A stretch of 9,205 nucleotides of DNA from JBHHYR01 sp046757585 (GCA_046757585.1 JBHHYR010000150.1:1-9205); one strand, 5' to 3'. Shown: positions 1 through 7,672, counted from the first letter of the stretch. The notes: generated by a model from the sequence alone, not told the origin. Numbers and translations are program-made.

Positions 1-224
1 TGTTGCACGGGGAACAGGAATTCGAATACCTTGCCCCGGTCCACGCCGGCGACGTCCTGACCGCGATGGGTCGCGTCGCCGACGTTTTCGAAAAGGCCGG
101 TTCCCGGGGCGGTACCATGACGTTCGGTGTCGTCGAGACGACTTTCACCAACCAACGGGGGGAGAAGGTGCTCATCTCGCGTGCCACGCTGATTGAAACC
201 GGCGGCCCTGTAAAGAAGGAGTAG
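1..224 (+). CDS. MaoC/FAS1-like hot-dog dehydratase, C-terminal part (5' truncated)
   Basis: The reading frame is open from the left edge to a TAG stop at 222-224, so the N-terminus lies outside the window. The visible ~74 residues contain HGEQEFEY, a PVHAGDVLTA segment, GRVADVFEK, then TMTFGVVETTFTNQRGE and a closing SRATLIE strand. This pattern is typical of the N-terminal MaoC-like (FAS1-like dehydratase) hot-dog domain of enzymes that hydrate or dehydrate acyl-CoA thioesters. Such domains usually pair with a second MaoC subunit carrying the catalytic Asp/His, and that subunit is not visible here. The following acyl-CoA synthetase on the same strand fits an acyl-CoA catabolic or anabolic operon. 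An AAGGAG at 216-221 overlaps the end of the gene. The TTG at 3 is probably an internal Leu codon rather than the start. The family is fairly sure; the substrate is unknown. Confidence 0.75.
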   Translation, partial: LHGEQEFEYLAPVHAGDVLTAMGRVADVFEKAGSRGGTMTFGVVETTFTNQRGEKVLISRATLIETGGPVKKE

Positions 225-256
225 CAGCGGGGTTCCAAATCCGCCGGCAGCGCGCT

Positions 257-276
257 ATTGCCACAGCTGTGGCAAT
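257..276. repeat. Perfect 20-bp palindrome over the acyl-CoA synthetase start codon
   Basis: The half sites ATTGCCACAG and CTGTGGCAAT are exact reverse complements with no spacer. With a two-base bulge (C255, T256), the flanking CGCG at 251-254 and CGCG at 277-280 can extend the stem. The element lies between the dehydratase stop (224) and the synthetase, and it contains the predicted GTG start (269-271). It could be a repressor operator or an RNA hairpin that hides the start. It has no following T-run, so it is not a standard intrinsic terminator. The palindrome is directly seen; its role is inferred. Confidence 0.6.
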
Positions 277-1906
277 CGCGCCAACCTTCCAGACGCCTCT
301 TGCGCGCCAGTACCGCGCTGCGGGACACTGGCGGCAGGAGCCACTGGGCGCCCTGCTGTCCCGCACCGTGCGGCAGCATGCCGGCCGTGAAGGGATCATC
401 GACCACGCGCAGCGCCTGACCTTTCGGGAGCTGGACCGGCTGAGCCAACGCGCAGCGGTCGGTTTTCGTTCCCTCGGGCTCGGTCCCGGGGACGTGATTG
501 CCTATCAGCTCCCCAACTGGTGGGAGGCCGTCGTCGTTTTCCTGGGCGCGGTGCGCATGGGAGCGACGGTCAACCCGCTGCTGCCAATGTTTCGCGAGTC
601 GGAGCTGGGCTTCACCCTGCGCCAGTCGGGTGCGCAGGCGCTCGTGATTCCCGGTGTCTGGCGCGGTTGCGATTACCGCGATCTCCTTGCGGCACTGCGC
701 CCGAAGCTGCCTGCGTTGCGCGCAGTGTTCGTCGCACGCGACGCCCCGCGCCCTGGCATGCACAGCTGGGAATCATTCCTGGCGACTGCGCCGGAGCGGG
801 CACTGGATGATGCTTCCGCCGGGCCGCCCGTTGCCGCGGCTAGCGTCGCGTTGCTGATGTACACGTCGGGCACGACGGCCGAGCCCAAAGGGGTCCTGCA
901 CACGCATAACACCCTGGCGGCGGAGGTGATGAGTCTGGCTCGGGTGCACCAGCTTACACCGCAGGATCGGACGCTCATGCCGTCACCCCTGACCCACATT
1001 TCCGGGGTCATCCACGGCATGCTCGTGCCGGCGCTGCTCGGGACAAGTGCGGTGCTGATGGAGCGTTGGGAGCCGCGCCAGGCGCTCGATCTCATCGCCC
1101 GTGAACGTGTGACGTACATGGTTGGGGCGCCCACATTCCTGCAAGATCTCGTCACCCAGGCCGAGGACTGCGACGGGGGCGATCTCCGTACACTGCGCCT
1201 GTTCTCCTGCGGAGGCGCTGGCGTGTCGCCGGCACTCGTCCGGCGCGCACGCGAACGGTTTCCAACCTGCGTGACGAAACGGGTCTACGGCTCGACGGAG
1301 TTTCCGACGCTGACCACCACGGACGCCGCGAACGCGTCCCGTCACGGTATTGACACCGAAGGCCGGGCCATCTGGCCGGCAGAGGTACGCATCGCCGATG
1401 ACGCCGGCGAGAGCCTGCCCCCCGGCGTGGCAGGTGAGGTGCAGGGACGCGGGCCCGAGGGCTGTGTCGGATACCGCGATGGCGCCCTCAATGCGGATGC
1501 GTTCACAGCCGACGGCTGGTTTCGAACGGGCGATCTCGGAATTCTGGACGCCGCCGGTTACCTGCGCATCACGGGGCGGCTGAAGGACATCATTATCCGC
1601 AAGGGTGAGAAAATCAGCGTCAAGGAAGTCGAGGATCAGATCGCGGCGCACCCGGCGGTGGCTGAGGTGGCGGTGATTCCACGGCCCGATCCGGCCGCCG
1701 GCGAGCGGGCGTGCGCCGTGGTGCGGCTGCGGCCGGGCATGCGCCTGGACCTCGTCGCGCTTACCCAGTTCCTCGCCGCGAAAGGCTTGGCGAAGCACAA
1801 GTGGCCCGAACACCTGCAGGTGGTCGCGGATTTTCCGCGCACGGAAAGCGGCAAGATTCGGCGCGCGAAATTGCAAGAGCGGTACGCTGAGCGCTGCGGG
1901 CGCTAG
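269..1906 (+). CDS. Acyl-CoA synthetase (AMP-forming, ANL superfamily)
   Basis: This 545-residue protein is full length for the class I adenylate-forming family. It activates a carboxylic acid with ATP to an acyl-adenylate and transfers it to CoA in the cytoplasm. Visible motifs are the P-loop YTSGTTAEPKG (198-208), the adenine-binding YGSTEFP (340-346), WFRTGDLG (417-424) with the ribose-binding Asp422, the hinge GRLKDIIIRKGEKIS (436-450), and PRTESGKIRRAKL with the catalytic Lys529. The N-terminus (QYRAAGHW, then PLGALLSRTV) resembles cyclohexanecarboxylate- or short/medium-chain acyl-CoA ligases, but the substrate cannot be read. The GTG at 269 is the first usual start after an in-frame stop at 194-196. 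It has no clear Shine-Dalgarno and sits inside a 20-bp palindrome, so the start is less certain than the family. The gene follows the dehydratase by 44 bp and converges on the antiporter gene, sharing its last bases. Confidence 0.92.
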   Translation: MAIAPTFQTPLARQYRAAGHWRQEPLGALLSRTVRQHAGREGIIDHAQRLTFRELDRLSQRAAVGFRSLGLGPGDVIAYQLPNWWEAVVVFLGAVRMGATVNPLLPMFRESELGFTLRQSGAQALVIPGVWRGCDYRDLLAALRPKLPALRAVFVARDAPRPGMHSWESFLATAPERALDDASAGPPVAAASVALLMYTSGTTAEPKGVLHTHNTLAAEVMSLARVHQLTPQDRTLMPSPLTHISGVIHGMLVPALLGTSAVLMERWEPRQALDLIARERVTYMVGAPTFLQDLVTQAEDCDGGDLRTLRLFSCGGAGVSPALVRRARERFPTCVTKRVYGSTEFPTLTTTDAANASRHGIDTEGRAIWPAEVRIADDAGESLPPGVAGEVQGRGPEGCVGYRDGALNADAFTADGWFRTGDLGILDAAGYLRITGRLKDIIIRKGEKISVKEVEDQIAAHPAVAEVAVIPRPDPAAGERACAVVRLRPGMRLDLVALTQFLAAKGLAKHKWPEHLQVVADFPRTESGKIRRAKLQERYAERCGR

Positions 1907-3240
1907 CTGTCTGGCGCGGGCTTGCGTGGGCGCGCCAGCGACCACCGTAACAGCGGCGGCGTCACGAGGGTCGTGGCCATCACCATGATCACCACCGCTG
2001 AAAAAGCGTTCGCATTGATCACCGGCTCCCCGGCGAGCACCAAGCCGGCCCCGATGTTGGCAAAGATCAGCCCCACCTCGCCCCGCGGGATCATGCCGAA
2101 ACCTATGGACAGGCGGTCCAGACCACGTTCCAGTACGCCGAGCGAACAGACCTGTTTGCCAATGATTGCTGCCACCGTGAGGGCGGCCGCGAATGCCAAA
2201 ACGCGGGGATCACCTAAGCTGCGTAGATCGACCAGCACGCCCATGCGCACGAAGAACAACGGCACCAGGAACGTCACCAATGGATTGAGCAGCTCGTGCA
2301 GCCTGGGGACGCCGCGCTCCCGAAAAACGTGATAATGGCGTTCCTCGATGATCAGACCTGCCGCAAACGCTCCCACGATGGGCGCCAGACCCACGGCGTC
2401 CGCAAGGTATGATAGCAGAAAGCACAGCAACAGCGCCGTGGTGAGCAGCATGCCCTGCACGCGGAACCGTGCAGCCAGCCGCAGCAACGGCGGGGAGACG
2501 ACGTAACCCACGGCGACCGCCCCAAGGACGAACGCAAAGGCCTTGGCGGTGATGACCGCGATAGTCCCCGCCGAGAGGCCAGGCCCGCCGCCCGCGGCAG
2601 CCGCAATGGCCCCGGTGACCGTGGCCAGGACGATCAGACCCAGCACGTCATCGATGACCGCCGCCCCAAGGACGATCCGTGACTCGCGTGTCTGGATGTG
2701 CCCCAGGTCCTGCAGGACACGGGCGGTAATGCCAACGCTCGTCGCGCACAAGGTCGCCCCCACGAACAGGTGCAGATAGATCGATTCGGCCGGGTGAAAC
2801 CAGGCACTCGTGCCGAATCCGAGGACGATGGGCGCAATCACCCCGAGCAGCGCGACCAGGGCGGAGGACAGACCAACCGAGAGCATCTCCCGCACGTTTG
2901 ATTCGAGCCCGACCTCGAACAGCAGCAGGATGACCCCCACCTCCGCGAACAGCGCCAGGGCCGGGTCCGTTTTGAGATGGAGCAACTGGTCATAACCAAG
3001 CAAGTTGAGGTTGCCGAGCGCTACGCCGAACAGGAGCTCCCCGAGCACCGCGGGTTGACGGAGCCGCTCGACGATATCACCGCCGAGCTTGGCAGCGAGC
3101 AGAATGACCACGAACTCGATCAACACGGGCCCGACCGGATTGGCTTCGCTGCCAGCCCCGCCGGGCTCGGTGGCGTAACCGTACCCGGCCACGAGCACGG
3201 CTGTGCTCAGACCAACGAGAACTGCTTGCCTCTTCGACAT
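1903..3240 (-). CDS. Cation:proton antiporter, CPA2 family (Na+/H+ or K+/H+ exchanger domain)
   Basis: This 445-residue polytopic inner-membrane protein exchanges a monovalent cation for protons. After a hydrophobic, signal-like first segment (residues 5-22) come about a dozen further hydrophobic helices. Family marks include RQPAVLGELLFGVALGN (61-77), FEVGLES (108-114), GATLCATSVGITARVL (161-176), the ion-binding Asp pair in AVIDDVLGLIV (D197-D198), a Lys in IIGKQ (K362) placed like the TM10 lysine of electrogenic NapA-type exchangers, and PRGEVGLIFANIG (385-397). There is no TrkA-N/RCK tail as in KefB/KefC, so it is a membrane-domain-only member. I chose the ATG at 3240-3238, with a weak GAAG 5 nt upstream; an adjacent GTG (3243-3241) would add one residue. 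It lies 86 bp downstream of rpiA on the same strand and may be the last gene of that transcript. The stop overlaps the acyl-CoA synthetase stop in a shared CTAG. Confidence 0.9.
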   Translation of the reverse strand: MSKRQAVLVGLSTAVLVAGYGYATEPGGAGSEANPVGPVLIEFVVILLAAKLGGDIVERLRQPAVLGELLFGVALGNLNLLGYDQLLHLKTDPALALFAEVGVILLLFEVGLESNVREMLSVGLSSALVALLGVIAPIVLGFGTSAWFHPAESIYLHLFVGATLCATSVGITARVLQDLGHIQTRESRIVLGAAVIDDVLGLIVLATVTGAIAAAAGGGPGLSAGTIAVITAKAFAFVLGAVAVGYVVSPPLLRLAARFRVQGMLLTTALLLCFLLSYLADAVGLAPIVGAFAAGLIIEERHYHVFRERGVPRLHELLNPLVTFLVPLFFVRMGVLVDLRSLGDPRVLAFAAALTVAAIIGKQVCSLGVLERGLDRLSIGFGMIPRGEVGLIFANIGAGLVLAGEPVINANAFSAVVIMVMATTLVTPPLLRWSLARPRKPAPDS

Positions 3241-3326
3241 CACTTCTTCGTATGGCCAAGTCGCGGCACGATGGCAGTCATCCGGCGGAGACAGGGGTCC
3301 GTGTGTGGGCGCGGCGCGCGATGTGC

Positions 3327-4010
3327 TTAGCGCTGGCGGCGCAACTCGCTCACAGTGCCTCCCGCACCCACCAACACCCGCTCCGCCATGCCGAGGAACA
3401 GGCCGGTGCCGACCACCCCAGGAATGGTACGGATGGCATCGTCCAGCTCTCGGGGCGCTGGGATCGGCCTGACGCCGCAGTCGAGGATATTATTGCCGCT
3501 GTCGGTCACGAACGGGCAGCCATCCGCCATGCGTAACACTGGTCGGCACCCAAGAGGCTCCAGGCGTTTCTTGCAGAAGGCACGGGCGAACGAGATCACT
3601 TCAACGGGCAGGACCCCGCGGCTTCCGAGCACTGGAACGAGCTTTTCGCTGCCCGCGAGAATGATCTGCGTCCGTGACGCCGCGGCCACAACTTTTTCGC
3701 GCAGCAAGGCGCCGCCGTATCCCTTGATCAAGTCCAGCTGCGGATCGACTTCGTCAGCGCCGTCAACGGTGACGTCGATGACCTCGACGGTTTCCAAGCC
3801 TGCGAGCGCAATGCCGCACTCTCGTGCGACCGCGGCTGTCGCTTCGGAAGTCGGCACACCGGTGACCTGCAGCCCCTCCCGGACGCGTGTCCCGAGCGCC
3901 CGCACGAAGGCGGTTGCGGCGCGACCGGACCCCAGACCGACCACCATGGCGTCGGCGACGTACGCGAGGGCTTGGGTCGCAATGGCCTCGAGCAGCGGAT
4001 CTTCGTGCAT
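3327..4010 (-). CDS. rpiA: Ribose-5-phosphate isomerase A
   Basis: This 227-residue protein interconverts ribose-5-phosphate and ribulose-5-phosphate in the cytoplasm (non-oxidative pentose phosphate pathway). The RpiA fold marks are present in order: the phosphate-binding GLGSGRAATAF (25-35), VTGVPTSEAT (49-58), VDGADEVDP with active-site D83 and D86 (82-90), IKGYGGALLREK with K96 and the catalytic base E105 (95-106), LAGSEKLV (118-125), DSGNNILDC (170-178) and the terminal GTGLFLGMAERVLVG (201-215). The spacing of these residues matches the E. coli enzyme (D81, D84, K94, E103). I chose the ATG at 4010-4008 because GAGG lies 6 nt upstream (4020-4017). An in-frame GTG at 4031 would add seven residues but has no ribosome site. 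The gene is 33 bp downstream of the CoA-transferase on the same strand and is probably co-transcribed, although no metabolic link is obvious. Confidence 0.95.
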   Translation of the reverse strand: MHEDPLLEAIATQALAYVADAMVVGLGSGRAATAFVRALGTRVREGLQVTGVPTSEATAAVARECGIALAGLETVEVIDVTVDGADEVDPQLDLIKGYGGALLREKVVAAASRTQIILAGSEKLVPVLGSRGVLPVEVISFARAFCKKRLEPLGCRPVLRMADGCPFVTDSGNNILDCGVRPIPAPRELDDAIRTIPGVVGTGLFLGMAERVLVGAGGTVSELRRQR

Positions 4011-4016
4011 GTCGTG

Positions 4017-4022
4017 CCTCAA
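4017..4022 (-). promoter_or_regulatory. Ribosome binding site of rpiA
   Basis: On the minus strand TTGAGG ends 6 nt before the ATG at 4010. It decides for the 227-residue start over the GTG at 4031, which has only GC-rich sequence without a purine tract upstream. Confidence 0.6.
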
Positions 4023-4043
4023 TCCTGTCACACCGCGCCGCGT

Positions 4044-5243
4044 TCAGATGACTCCGGCCGCCCGCAAGTCGGCGATTTCGGCGGCGCTCAGGCCGAGCAA
4101 CGAACCGTAGATTTCAACGTTGTGTGCCCCGAGCTTCGGTGCCCCGCGCTCGATGCGTCCCGGCGTCGCCGACAGATGCGGGTACACCCCCTGCATGCGC
4201 ACCGGTCCGATGGTCGGGTCATCGACCGTGACGATGTCATGGCGGGCGGCGTAGTGCGGGTCAGCCATGATGTCGGCGATCGAGTGCGCCTGCGTCACCG
4301 GCACCTGCGCGGCCACGAGAATCGTCTCGAGCTCCGCGGCGGTATGCTGCTTCACCCACGCGCCAACGATTGCGTTGATCGCGTCTGCATGCTCCACGCG
4401 CGCCTTCAGTGACGCGAACCGGCGATCGCGCAGCAAGTCATCGCGCCCCATGGCTCGTGCCAAGCGGGGGAACAGGCCGTCGCCTGCGGCCACGATGCAG
4501 ATGAACTGGCCGTCCTTGGTTTCCCAGTTATCGAGTGGCGCCGAATTGGGCAGCTGATTGCCCTCGCGCTCGCGCACCGTGCCGAGCCGATCGTAGCTGG
4601 CGACGGTGTGCTCCAGGATGCGGAAGATCGACTCGTACAGGGTCAGGTCGGCCCACTGCCCCCCGCCGTGGTGCACGTCACGGTGATACAGGGCCAGCAT
4701 AATGGCGAAGGCGTTGAACACGCCCGTGAGGTAGTCGGAGATGATTACGCCGGGCCGCACGGGGGGCCGGTCGCGGTAGCCGGTGATGTACAGCAGGCCG
4801 CCGAAGCCGATCCCGTTGCGATCGAGGCCGGGGCGGTCACGGTACGGTCCGCTCTGGCCATAGACCGAAGCGCGCGTGAGGATCAGCCCCGGGTTCACCG
4901 CCTGCAGGGCCTCATAACCAAGTCCCCATGCTTCCAACGTTCCCGGCTGGAAGTTCTCCACCGCAACGTCCGACACAGCGACGAGGCGCTTGAGCAGCTC
5001 CTGCCCGCGCGGCTGGCGCAAATCGAGCGTGATCGACTTCTTGTTGCGACCCTCGACCGCCCACCACAGCGAATGGCCATCCACGAAGGGGCCGATCGTA
5101 CGCATGAAGTCGCCGCGGCCCGGCAACTCGACCTTGATGATTTCAGCTCCGAAATCCCCCAGCAGTGTCGCTGCGAACGGTGCGGCGACCCGCGTGCCGA
5201 GGTCGAGAATGCGAAGACCGGTCAATGGAAGCGTGCCAGGCAT
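4044..5243 (-). CDS. CaiB/BaiF family (class III) CoA-transferase
   Basis: This 399-residue protein is the usual length for family III CoA-transferases, which move CoA between carboxylic acids through enzyme-bound anhydride and thioester intermediates. It starts with the typical LTGLRILDLGTRVAAPFAA segment, followed by LLGDFGAEIIKVELPGRGD, GRNKKSITLDLRQPRG, VENFQPGTLEAWGLGYE and the DRPGLDRNGIGFGG segment holding the catalytic Asp (D141). The GGGQWADLTLYES segment and the C-terminal HNVEIYGSLLGLS also fit. The donor and acceptor acids cannot be read; the family includes formyl-, carnitine-, benzylsuccinate- and mesaconyl-CoA transferases. I chose the ATG at 5243 because MPGTLPLTGLRILDL matches family N-termini. 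A GTG at 5258 would add five residues, and neither start has a convincing Shine-Dalgarno. This is the first gene of the minus-strand group and is divergent from ntrY. With the acyl-CoA ligase and dehydratase it suggests CoA-thioester metabolism in this neighbourhood. Confidence 0.92.
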   Translation of the reverse strand: MPGTLPLTGLRILDLGTRVAAPFAATLLGDFGAEIIKVELPGRGDFMRTIGPFVDGHSLWWAVEGRNKKSITLDLRQPRGQELLKRLVAVSDVAVENFQPGTLEAWGLGYEALQAVNPGLILTRASVYGQSGPYRDRPGLDRNGIGFGGLLYITGYRDRPPVRPGVIISDYLTGVFNAFAIMLALYHRDVHHGGGQWADLTLYESIFRILEHTVASYDRLGTVREREGNQLPNSAPLDNWETKDGQFICIVAAGDGLFPRLARAMGRDDLLRDRRFASLKARVEHADAINAIVGAWVKQHTAAELETILVAAQVPVTQAHSIADIMADPHYAARHDIVTVDDPTIGPVRMQGVYPHLSATPGRIERGAPKLGAHNVEIYGSLLGLSAAEIADLRAAGVI

Positions 5244-5413
5244 AATGAGCCGACTCACGGTAGCGCGGCAACGCGCAGAAAGACAAGGGACCGCACAGCA
5301 TGAGCCCGGCAGGGGTGCGGGCGCGGCCGACCGACGTGGCTGGTTGGGGGTGCTGTCCTAGGACAGCAGCGGCGGTGGAGGTAACCTTGCGCCCCTGATA
5401 GCTGGCCCCTAGA
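5244..5413. other. Divergent intergenic region between CoA-transferase and ntrY
   Basis: This 170-bp non-coding gap separates two outward-facing genes, so it must hold promoters for both strands. The clearest element is an 18-bp perfect palindrome (5351-5368). A possible sigma70-like pair facing ntrY is noted separately. I see no RNA gene or long repeat here, and no convincing ribosome site for either flanking gene. Confidence 0.6.
5351..5368. promoter_or_regulatory. Perfect 18-bp palindrome, possible operator
   Basis: The halves TGCTGTCCT and AGGACAGCA are exact reverse complements with no spacer and include an AvrII-type CCTAGG centre. The element lies 45 bp before the ntrY ATG and 107 bp before the CoA-transferase ATG, a normal place for a dimeric regulator. 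No T-run follows, which argues against an intrinsic terminator. I cannot name the regulator. Confidence 0.5.
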
Positions 5414-5415
5414 AT
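5387..5415 (+). promoter_or_regulatory. Possible sigma70-like promoter at the ntrY start
   Basis: TTGCGC (5387-5392) is followed after 17 bp by TAGAAT (5410-5415), a one-mismatch match to the -10 consensus; the -35 is weak (3 of 6). The -10 overlaps the ATG at 5414. If this promoter is real, translation would have to begin downstream, for example at the in-frame ATG at 5429, on a very short leader. It is a weak call in GC-rich DNA. Confidence 0.25.
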
Positions 5416-7672
5416 GCCGCCCACGAACATGGCCCGCTGGCGGCACATCTGGGGTGGGCGGCTCTCGCCTCTCCCTGCAACAGAGATCCGGCGGCGCAGG
5501 CGGGAGGCAGTGATCATCGCCGCCACCGCGCTCGTGTTCGTCGTCTTTGCGGTCTTCGAAACGCGCTTACCGCAACTGAGCAGCAGCGCGTCGCTGTGGG
5601 GAAACATCATCTTCTTCTTGCTCATCAACCTGAATCTCATTCTTCTCATCCTCCTGATCTTTCTCGTCACCCGGAACTTGGTGAAGCTCGTCTTCGAGCG
5701 CCGCCGCGGCATCCTCGGATCGCGGCTGCGCACGCGACTCGTCCTCGCCTTCGTCGGCCTCACGCTCATTCCCACCACACTGCTGTTCCTCGTGGCGCAG
5801 GGGTTCCTCTCGGCGGCGTTCGAGAGCTGGTTCAATGTCCGTGTCGAGAGCGCCCTCAAGGGCTCGCTCGACGTGGCGCAGAGCTACTATCAATTCGCTG
5901 CCAACAACGCCCTGTACTTCGCGCGGCAGGTCGAAGGCCAAACGCAGCAGCGCGGGCTGTGGGCCACGCCGCGCCGGCCGGCATTGCAGCGCTTCGTGGA
6001 GCGGAAAGTGGCCGAGTGGAACCTCGTGGGGCTGAACGTGTTCACGGCCGACGGCGCCACTGTGGCTCATGCGCACAGAGAAACGTTGCCGCAACCGTTG
6101 CCCCCGGAGGCTGGCGATACCCTGAGCCAGCTGCTGCGCGGCGAGGAGACTGCACGTACCCAGCCGTTCGGCAAGGGCGACATTGTCCGCGCTGGCGTCC
6201 CGGTGCGCGCGCCGGACGGGCAGCTCATTGGGGCGGTGACGGTCGACTACATCGTCCCGCGCAACGTCAGCCAACGGGCGCGAGACATCGCACGCTCGTA
6301 CCGTGAATACCGCCAACTGGTGAGCATGAAGCAGCCTATCAAGAACGGCTACATCCTGACCCTGGCGCTGATCACCCTGGTTGTACTCTTTTCGGCGACG
6401 TGGTTCGGGTTCCAACAGGCGAAGAGCATCACCATTCCCCTGCAACGCCTGGCGGAAGGCACCCGCGAAGTGGCGCAAGGGAACTGGCGCTATCGCATCG
6501 AAGCCGGCGGTGACGAAGAGACCGCCGTGCTAGTCGATTCGTTCAACCAGATGACCGCTGATCTGCAGGAAATCAACTCCGAGCTGGTCGAGCGCCGCAA
6601 GTACGTCGAAAATATCCTGGCCAAGATCGCCGCCGGGGTCGTGTCGCTCAGTCAAGCTGGGCGCGTGACGATGCTCAACCGCGCAGCCGAGGGGATGCTC
6701 GGTGTACGGCTGGCGGACGTGCGCGACAAGCACTGGGCGGAGGTGTTTCGCACTGCCCAGCTGCGGAAGGTCGGTGAAGTGATCCGAGACGCCTTCGCAC
6801 TACCGCAGCGGGTGGTAGAACGACAGATCAAGCTGACCGGTGGCGATCACCTCGTGACCGTTCTGGTAAGCGCGACGCCGCTGGCGGATGAGGCGGGGGC
6901 ACCGCGCGGCATCATGCTGTTTCTCGAAGATGTGACCCATCTGATGCGAGTGCAACGCATGGAAGCGTGGAGGGAGGTTGCCCGCCGGCTGGCGCACGAA
7001 ATCAAGAATCCGCTGACGCCGATCCAGCTCTGCGCCCAGCGGTTGCGCAAGCGCTACGGTGACGAACTGTCGGTAACCGACGGAGCGGTGTTTGACGAAT
7101 GCACGCGAACCATCATCGGCCAGGTGGAGGAACTCAAACGGCTGGTAGATGAGTTCTCCACGTTTGCGCGTTTGCCTGCGGCGGAACTCGTGCCGCATGA
7201 TCTGAACGAGGTCGTTGAAGAAGCCCTCGTCCTCTTTCGGCAAGGGCACGCCGATATCGTGTTCGCCGTTCACCCGGCTGATCGCTTGCCCTTGGTCGAG
7301 CTGGACCGGGAAGCGATCAAACGCGCGCTGATCAACATCCTCGACAACGCCGTGAGCGCGTGCCACGGCGTGCCGGATGGAGCCCGGATCGAGATCACGA
7401 CCTCCCACCTAGAGGCGGGTGGCGTGGTCCGTTTGGAAGTGGCGGATACCGGATGCGGCATGAGTCGCGACGTGAAGATGCGCCTGTTCGAGCCCTACTT
7501 CTCGACCAAGAAGGAGGGCACCGGTCTCGGCTTGGCCATCGTGGCGTCGATTGTTGCAGACCATCAGGCGTACGTCCGTGTGCGGGACAATGCGCCGCGC
7601 GGTACCCGCTTCGTCATCGATTTCCCGTTACGGCGTCACCGCGAGGCGGTTCACTTCACCGCACGGGTCTGA
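5414..7672 (+). CDS. ntrY: NtrY-like membrane sensor histidine kinase
   Basis: This 752-residue protein has full NtrY architecture. Hydrophobic segments lie near residues 33-48, 63-87 and 108-133, then an extracytoplasmic sensor region (~134-311), a fourth membrane helix (~312-333), HAMP (~334-386), PAS (~394-505), HisKA and HATPase. The segment SRLRTRLVLAFVGLTLIPT (103-121) followed by SWFNVRVESALKGSLDVAQ (138-156) is characteristic of NtrY. The H-box is ARRLAHEIKNPLTP (523-536) with the autophosphorylated His528. The N-box has Asn645 (NILDNAVSA), G1 is VADTGCGM (676-683), the F-box is LFEPYFSTKK (691-700) and G2 is GTGLGLAI (702-709), so it should be an active kinase. It should phosphorylate the receiver encoded by the next gene, whose ribosome site overlaps this stop codon. 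The ATG at 5414 is the longest plausible start; the ATG at 5429 (five residues shorter) is an alternative, and neither has a clear Shine-Dalgarno. Confidence 0.92.
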   Translation: MPPTNMARWRHIWGGRLSPLPATEIRRRRREAVIIAATALVFVVFAVFETRLPQLSSSASLWGNIIFFLLINLNLILLILLIFLVTRNLVKLVFERRRGILGSRLRTRLVLAFVGLTLIPTTLLFLVAQGFLSAAFESWFNVRVESALKGSLDVAQSYYQFAANNALYFARQVEGQTQQRGLWATPRRPALQRFVERKVAEWNLVGLNVFTADGATVAHAHRETLPQPLPPEAGDTLSQLLRGEETARTQPFGKGDIVRAGVPVRAPDGQLIGAVTVDYIVPRNVSQRARDIARSYREYRQLVSMKQPIKNGYILTLALITLVVLFSATWFGFQQAKSITIPLQRLAEGTREVAQGNWRYRIEAGGDEETAVLVDSFNQMTADLQEINSELVERRKYVENILAKIAAGVVSLSQAGRVTMLNRAAEGMLGVRLADVRDKHWAEVFRTAQLRKVGEVIRDAFALPQRVVERQIKLTGGDHLVTVLVSATPLADEAGAPRGIMLFLEDVTHLMRVQRMEAWREVARRLAHEIKNPLTPIQLCAQRLRKRYGDELSVTDGAVFDECTRTIIGQVEELKRLVDEFSTFARLPAAELVPHDLNEVVEEALVLFRQGHADIVFAVHPADRLPLVELDREAIKRALINILDNAVSACHGVPDGARIEITTSHLEAGGVVRLEVADTGCGMSRDVKMRLFEPYFSTKKEGTGLGLAIVASIVADHQAYVRVRDNAPRGTRFVIDFPLRRHREAVHFTARV

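Noticed and set aside
983..1945. Long open frame (320 codons) on the minus strand
   Set aside because: It is antisense to the acyl-CoA synthetase, which has all its family motifs. Long mirror frames are common in GC-rich genes, and the translation shows no recognisable domain.
1903..3240. KefB/KefC-type glutathione-gated potassium channel
   Set aside because: The protein stops after the exchanger domain and has no cytoplasmic Rossmann (RCK/TrkA-N) domain.
3355..4110. 251-codon plus-strand frame over rpiA
   Set aside because: It is a shadow of rpiA, whose active-site motifs are complete on the other strand.
4608..5303. 231-codon plus-strand frame over the CoA-transferase
   Set aside because: It is antisense to a well-supported family III CoA-transferase, and its translation resembles no known domain.
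5351..5368. The palindrome as an intrinsic terminator
   Set aside because: It has no loop and no T-run on either strand, and it lies upstream of genes on both sides, so an operator fits better.
5143..5859. 238-codon minus-strand frame spanning the divergent promoter region
   Set aside because: It overlaps both the CoA-transferase start and ntrY, has an Arg/Ser-rich composition and no motif, so it is a compositional shadow.
5567..6478. Long open frame (303 codons) on the minus strand
   Set aside because: It is antisense to the membrane and sensor part of NtrY. The translation is rich in charged residues and low in complexity, with no family pattern.
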